From: Cronobacter condimenti 1330
GTDB lineage: Bacteria > Pseudomonadota > Gammaproteobacteria > Enterobacterales > Enterobacteriaceae
NCBI RefSeq assembly: GCF_001277255.1
Contig: NZ_CP012264.1
Location: forward strand, 1,426,001 to 1,490,000
Direction: 5' to 3'
Length of the DNA: 64,000 bases
The notes beneath the pieces are model-generated. The model was given only the letters and a program-made list of their open reading frames with translations, did not search any database and was not told the DNA's origin. Positions 60,676-64,000 of the stretch are shown one piece after another. Within the stretch, counting starts at the first letter, position 1, and each line of letters starts with the position of its first letter. The position numbers and the translations under genes are program-made.

Positions 60676-61344
60676 CTAACTGCGGCGCTCAAACGCCAGT
60701 GCACGCCGCTCAATCAGGCGCATCAGCAGCGTCAACAGGCCATTTACGATGAGGTAAATCACCCCGGCGGCGCCAAACACCATCACATCATAAGTGCGAC
60801 CATACAGCAGTTGCCCATGGCCCATCACTTCCATCAGCGTAATGGTATAGGCGAGTGATGTGCTCTTAAACACCAGCACCACTTCATTAGAGTAAGACGA
60901 CAGCGCGCGTTTAAACGCATACGGCAGCAGAATAGCGAGCGTATCTTTCCGGCTCATGCCGAGCGCGCCGCAGGACTGCCACTGGCCCTCCGGGATAGCC
61001 CGGATAGCACCGTAAAACAGCTGCGTGGTGTATGCCGCTGAGTTCAGCGACAGCGCTACCAGCGCGCACAGCCACGGTTCAGAAAGCACATGCCACAACC
61101 ACGGATAATTCTGCAACGACGGGAACTGCCCGGGCCCGTAGTAAATCAGGAAGATCTGCACCAGTAACGGCGTGCCGGTGAAGAGCGTAATGTAGCCCCG
61201 CACCAGCCAGACCAGCACCGGCGTTTTCAGCGTCAGAATAATCGTCAGGATCAGCGACAGCACCAGCGCCACGGCAATTGACGCTACGGTGAGCGTCAGG
61301 CTGGTATTAAGCCCTTTAAGAAGCTCCGGCAAATAATCCAACAT
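60676..61344 (-). CDS. artM: ArtM, arginine importer permease
   Basis: This inner-membrane permease has 222 residues (same as E. coli) and about five helices. The amino-acid permease EAA loop is GQWQSCGALGMSRKDTLAIL, and LFTGTPLLVQIFLIYYG and FKSTSLAYTITLMEVMG are family motifs. Its start overlaps the artQ stop by one base, in the artPIQM operon. Confidence 0.95.
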   Translation of the reverse strand: MLDYLPELLKGLNTSLTLTVASIAVALVLSLILTIILTLKTPVLVWLVRGYITLFTGTPLLVQIFLIYYGPGQFPSLQNYPWLWHVLSEPWLCALVALSLNSAAYTTQLFYGAIRAIPEGQWQSCGALGMSRKDTLAILLPYAFKRALSSYSNEVVLVFKSTSLAYTITLMEVMGHGQLLYGRTYDVMVFGAAGVIYLIVNGLLTLLMRLIERRALAFERRS

Positions 61345-62060
61345 CAGCCCGGCCTCCGCTCAAAACGGGTGGCGCGCAGGTCGATGCGCTTGAGGATGTA
61401 CTGGCTCACAAGCGTGATGACCAGATAAATCGCCGCCGCGACAATGTACCAGGTAAACGGCTCCTGGGTACGGGTGGCGATACTTTTGGTTTGCAGCATC
61501 AAATCGTTCACGCTAATCAACGAGACCAGCGCAGTATCTTTCAGCAATACCAGCCACTGGTTGCCAAGGCCTGGCAGCGCGTGGCGCCACATCTGCGGCA
61601 TCACGAGGCGAAAGAAAATCGCGGATGTTGACAAGCCCAGTGCCTGGCCGGATTCCCACTGTCCCTGCGGCACCGCTTTCAGCGCGCCGCGCAGCGTCTG
61701 GGAGGCGTAGGCGGAATAGAGCAGGGCGAGCGCGATAACGCCGCACAGGAACGGACTTACATCGAAGTTCTCGATAGGAATCTGTACGGGGATCGTGGCG
61801 AAACCGAGCGGGATCGTAAATCCATCCGAGAGCGTCAGCAGCAACTGCGACGAGCCGAAATAGATAAACAGCACCACCAGAATTTCCGGCAGGCCGCGCA
61901 GCAGCGTCACCAGCGCCGTGGCGAGCCACGCGACAGGTCGCCACTTCGCCGATTCCAGGACGGCGAACAGCATCGCCAGCACCAGCCCCAGGCAAAGCGC
62001 GCAAACGGCAAGGCCGACGGTCATCCCGGCGGCGCTTGCAAGAGGAAACATTTCGTTCAT
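61344..62060 (-). CDS. artQ: ArtQ, arginine importer permease
   Basis: The partner permease has 238 residues, the same as E. coli. The EAA loop is GQWESGQALGLSTSAIFFRL, with TLLRGLPEILVVLFIYFGSS and LKDTALVSLISVNDLM. It follows artI by eight bases and overlaps artM by one base. With ArtM it forms the channel for arginine energised by ArtP. Confidence 0.95.
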   Translation of the reverse strand: MNEMFPLASAAGMTVGLAVCALCLGLVLAMLFAVLESAKWRPVAWLATALVTLLRGLPEILVVLFIYFGSSQLLLTLSDGFTIPLGFATIPVQIPIENFDVSPFLCGVIALALLYSAYASQTLRGALKAVPQGQWESGQALGLSTSAIFFRLVMPQMWRHALPGLGNQWLVLLKDTALVSLISVNDLMLQTKSIATRTQEPFTWYIVAAAIYLVITLVSQYILKRIDLRATRFERRPG

Positions 62061-62068
62061 TCAGGCGA

Positions 62069-62800
62069 TTACTTCTGGAACCATTTGTCGTAGATGGCCT
62101 TGTAGGTGCCGTCTTTCTTCACTTTCTCCAGCGCGGTGTTGAATTTCTGCTGGAGATCGGTGTTGCCCTGACGGACCGCAATACCAAGGCCGGTGCCGAA
62201 ATAGTCTTTATCAGTCACTTTATCGCCGACGGCCGCCAGTTTCGGGTTGGTCTTCAGCCATTCGGTCACAACGGCGGTATCACCAAACACGGCGTCGATG
62301 CGGCCGTTTTGCAGATCCAGGCGCGCGGTCTGGTAGCTGTCATAAGGCACGGTGGTGATTTCCGGGTGTTTGTCGGTAATGAATTTCTGGTGCGTGGTGC
62401 CGTTCTGCACGCCTACGCGTTTGCCTTTCAGCTGGTCGATGCTGCTGTTTTTACCCTGCAGGCCGACGAACAGCGCGGAATTGTCGTAATACGGTGCGGT
62501 GAATAGCACCTGTTTTTCACGCTCAGGCGTAATGTCCATACCGGCCATGACAGCATCCACGCGTTTGAATTTCAGCGCCGGGATCAGGCTGTCGAACGCC
62601 TGGTTCGTAAAGGTGCAGGTCGCGTCAATCTCTTTACACAGAGCATTCGCCAGATCGACGTCGAAACCGACGATTTTGTTGCTCGCATCCATGGACTCAA
62701 ACGGAGGGTAAGAGGCTTCGGTTGCGAAACGGATAGTTTGTGCTGCGGCGGCGGAAAGGCTAACGCTTGCGAGAAGCGCGGCAATCAATACGTTTTTCAT
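62069..62800 (-). CDS. artI: ArtI, periplasmic binding protein of the arginine transporter
   Basis: ArtI is the operon-encoded binding protein, paralogous to ArtJ; the E. coli protein's own ligand is uncertain. From the ATG at 62800 it has 243 residues with a signal peptide (about 1-19, ending SAAAA). RFATEASYPPFESMDASNKI, AVMAGMDITPEREKQV and DYFGTGLGIAVRQGN are conserved. Two in-frame ATG lie just upstream (62806, 62818); the family start is 62800. It follows artP by 20 bases. Confidence 0.94.
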   Translation of the reverse strand: MKNVLIAALLASVSLSAAAAQTIRFATEASYPPFESMDASNKIVGFDVDLANALCKEIDATCTFTNQAFDSLIPALKFKRVDAVMAGMDITPEREKQVLFTAPYYDNSALFVGLQGKNSSIDQLKGKRVGVQNGTTHQKFITDKHPEITTVPYDSYQTARLDLQNGRIDAVFGDTAVVTEWLKTNPKLAAVGDKVTDKDYFGTGLGIAVRQGNTDLQQKFNTALEKVKKDGTYKAIYDKWFQK

Positions 62801-62820
62801 TGTCATTATTCCGGTCATCT

Positions 62821-63549
62821 TCAGTGGGAAAGGTAGTTTTTGAACGCGTCGGTCGCAGGGGCGCTAAAGCAGCTCGCGTCACCCTGTTCGATAATATGTC
62901 CATTTTCCATATAGACCACCCGGCTGGCGGTTTTACGCGCCACTTCCACTTCGTGTGTCACGATAACCTGCGTGATCCCGGTCTGGGATAGCTCGCGGAT
63001 GATGCTCACGATCTGGGCGGTGATTTCCGGGTCGAGCGCGGCGGTCGGTTCATCAAACAGCAAGACCTGCGGCTCCATCATCAGCGCGCGCGCAATCGCC
63101 ACGCGCTGTTGCTGACCGCCGGAAAGATGGAGCGGATAGCGATCGACGTACGGCGTCAGGCGCAGGCGCTCCAGCAACTTATCGGCACGCTTGCGCGCGG
63201 CCTCTTTGCTGAGCCCAAGCACGCGGCACGGCGCTTCGATAAGATTATCCAGCACCGTCAGGTGCGGCCACAGATTGTACTGCTGAAATACCATGCCGAC
63301 GTTGCGGCGCAGTTCGCGGATGGCTTTGTCGCCCGGCGCTTTCGAGAAGTCGAACTGGTTGCCCGCAATGCTCAGTTGCCCGGAACGCGGCATCTCCAGC
63401 AAATTGAGTACCCGCAGAAGCGAGCTTTTCCCCGCGCCGCTTGGGCCAAGCAACACCAGCGTTTCGCCCTCAGGACAGCTGAGCGTGATGTCAAACAGCG
63501 CCTGATGCGCGCCGTAGAAGCAGTTTATGCCGTTTAGTTGAATACTCAT
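62821..63549 (-). CDS. artP: ArtP, arginine importer ATPase
   Basis: This cytoplasmic ABC ATPase has 242 residues, the same as E. coli. Walker A is GPSGAGKSS, the signature is LSGGQQQR, Walker B is VLLFDEPTAALD, and the switch His is in QVIVTHEVEVARK. It is first in the artPIQM operon. A candidate ARG box lies 48-61 bases upstream. Confidence 0.96.
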   Translation of the reverse strand: MSIQLNGINCFYGAHQALFDITLSCPEGETLVLLGPSGAGKSSLLRVLNLLEMPRSGQLSIAGNQFDFSKAPGDKAIRELRRNVGMVFQQYNLWPHLTVLDNLIEAPCRVLGLSKEAARKRADKLLERLRLTPYVDRYPLHLSGGQQQRVAIARALMMEPQVLLFDEPTAALDPEITAQIVSIIRELSQTGITQVIVTHEVEVARKTASRVVYMENGHIIEQGDASCFSAPATDAFKNYLSH

Positions 63550-63596
63550 GCGTAGCAGTTGAATAGCAATTGAGACCGCGAATAGTACCGTTGGCA

Positions 63597-63610
63597 GAAT
63601 AGTTATGCAA
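63597..63610. promoter_or_regulatory. Candidate ARG box before artP
   Basis: GAATAGTTATGCAA, on the minus strand TTGCATAACTATTC, fits the degenerate ARG box (TGNATAA..ATTC). I see no second box at the usual three-base spacing, so control of artPIQM by ArgR may be weak. Confidence 0.4.
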
Positions 63611-63752
63611 TATTAGTGCGTTAAAACTTAATATTCTCCACATTAACGGCGCAAAACCAGCACGATATAGCGGGGAGAGGGTGGGGCAAGAATAAATGTC
63701 GGCAAGATGGCGCTAAGCCAGACGGTTTATCGCACGCGCCCACCCGTTGCGC

Positions 63753-64000
63753 TTAATGACGCTCCAGCGACTGGCGCAGCGTACCCGCTGGCGCATGAAC
63801 GGTGCCGCCCAGGTAGCGCACATCATCCACCGTCCAGCACTGGCCTTCGCGCACCATCAGCACTTCATCCAGCCATTTTACGTCGCCGCGGCGCTGCTCG
63901 ACGCGCAGCGGAATATTACGCGCATCGGTGTTTGGAATGCGTGAGGCGCTGGCGACGCGTACGCTCTCAGGCGCCTCGGTGCGGCTGGAGAACGGGTCTG
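63753..64000 (-). CDS. ybjP: YbjP, putative lipoprotein (partial, C-terminal part)
   Basis: The last 82 codons of a leftward gene run off the right edge, so the lipoprotein signal is not visible. The translation DPFSSRT, IPNTDARNIPLRVE, WLDEVLMVREGQCW and DDVRYLGGTVHAPAGTLRQS matches the C-terminus of E. coli YbjP (171 residues). Its place after artP, in the same direction, is the E. coli order. The function is unknown; it is predicted to be an outer-membrane-anchored lipoprotein. Confidence 0.9.
   Translation of the reverse strand, partial: DPFSSRTEAPESVRVASASRIPNTDARNIPLRVEQRRGDVKWLDEVLMVREGQCWTVDDVRYLGGTVHAPAGTLRQSLERH

Noticed and set aside
1..64000. CRISPR array, tRNA or rRNA genes, prophage or insertion sequence
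   Set aside because: I saw no regularly spaced direct repeats, no cloverleaf or rRNA signatures, and no transposase or integrase reading frame in the window.

Overview
The window reads as a chromosomal segment of an enterobacterium close to Cronobacter or Enterobacter. Most proteins align from memory almost end to end with Escherichia coli K-12 proteins, and in the same order: dps, rhtA, ompX, opgE, mntS, mntR, ybiR, ldtB, ybiT, moeB, moeA, gsiABCD, rimO, yliI, gstB, dacC, deoR, ybjG, mdfA, ybjI, ybjJ, rcdA, rybB, ybjL, ybjM, nfsA, rimK, ybjN, potFGHI, ybjO, rlmC, artJ, artM, artQ, artI, artP, ybjP. The DNA is GC-rich by eye, and the genus is an inference. The gene at each edge (dps on the left, ybjP on the right) is cut by the window.

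Several blocks interrupt this backbone. (1) 6352-11234: a three-gene tripartite efflux operon plus an unrecognised gene, between ybiR and ldtB. (2) 14185-16990: an orphan two-partner-secretion-type adhesin of only 714 residues with two tiny ORFs beside it. (3) 17065-22138: a GH31 glycosidase, an MFS transporter and a divergent LacI-type regulator. (4) 35993-36733: a second PAP2 phosphatase overlapping ybjG, behind a well-matched PmrA/BasR box. (5) 39160-40611: an orphan flagellin with an unusual central domain and a sigma-28-like promoter, between ybjI and ybjJ. (6) 42568-42984: an unrecognised AT-richer gene. (7) 54318-59699: a GH88 hydrolase, a LacY-type oligosaccharide symporter and a DUF2264-type protein with a divergent AraC regulator, between rlmC and artJ. 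Some E. coli neighbours are missing from their usual places: iaaA between moeA and gsiA, yliE/yliF/bssR between gsiD and rimO, and grxA/ybjC between ybjM and nfsA.

Functionally the window is rich in transport (manganese control, glutathione, putrescine and arginine ABC systems, two multidrug exporters, two sugar-type symporters) and envelope maintenance (LdtB, DacC, YbjG, OpgE, OmpX). Regulatory DNA that can be read directly includes an MntR box, a PmrA-type box, a sigma-28-type promoter, a perfect 18-bp palindrome between ybjJ and rcdA, the sigma-E-type promoter and body of the sRNA RybB, tandem ARG boxes before artJ, and a CRP-like site in the GH88 locus. Several intrinsic terminators and REP-like palindromes are also present. 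The strongest candidates for something little described are the orphan flagellin and the GH88/DUF2264 sugar locus.
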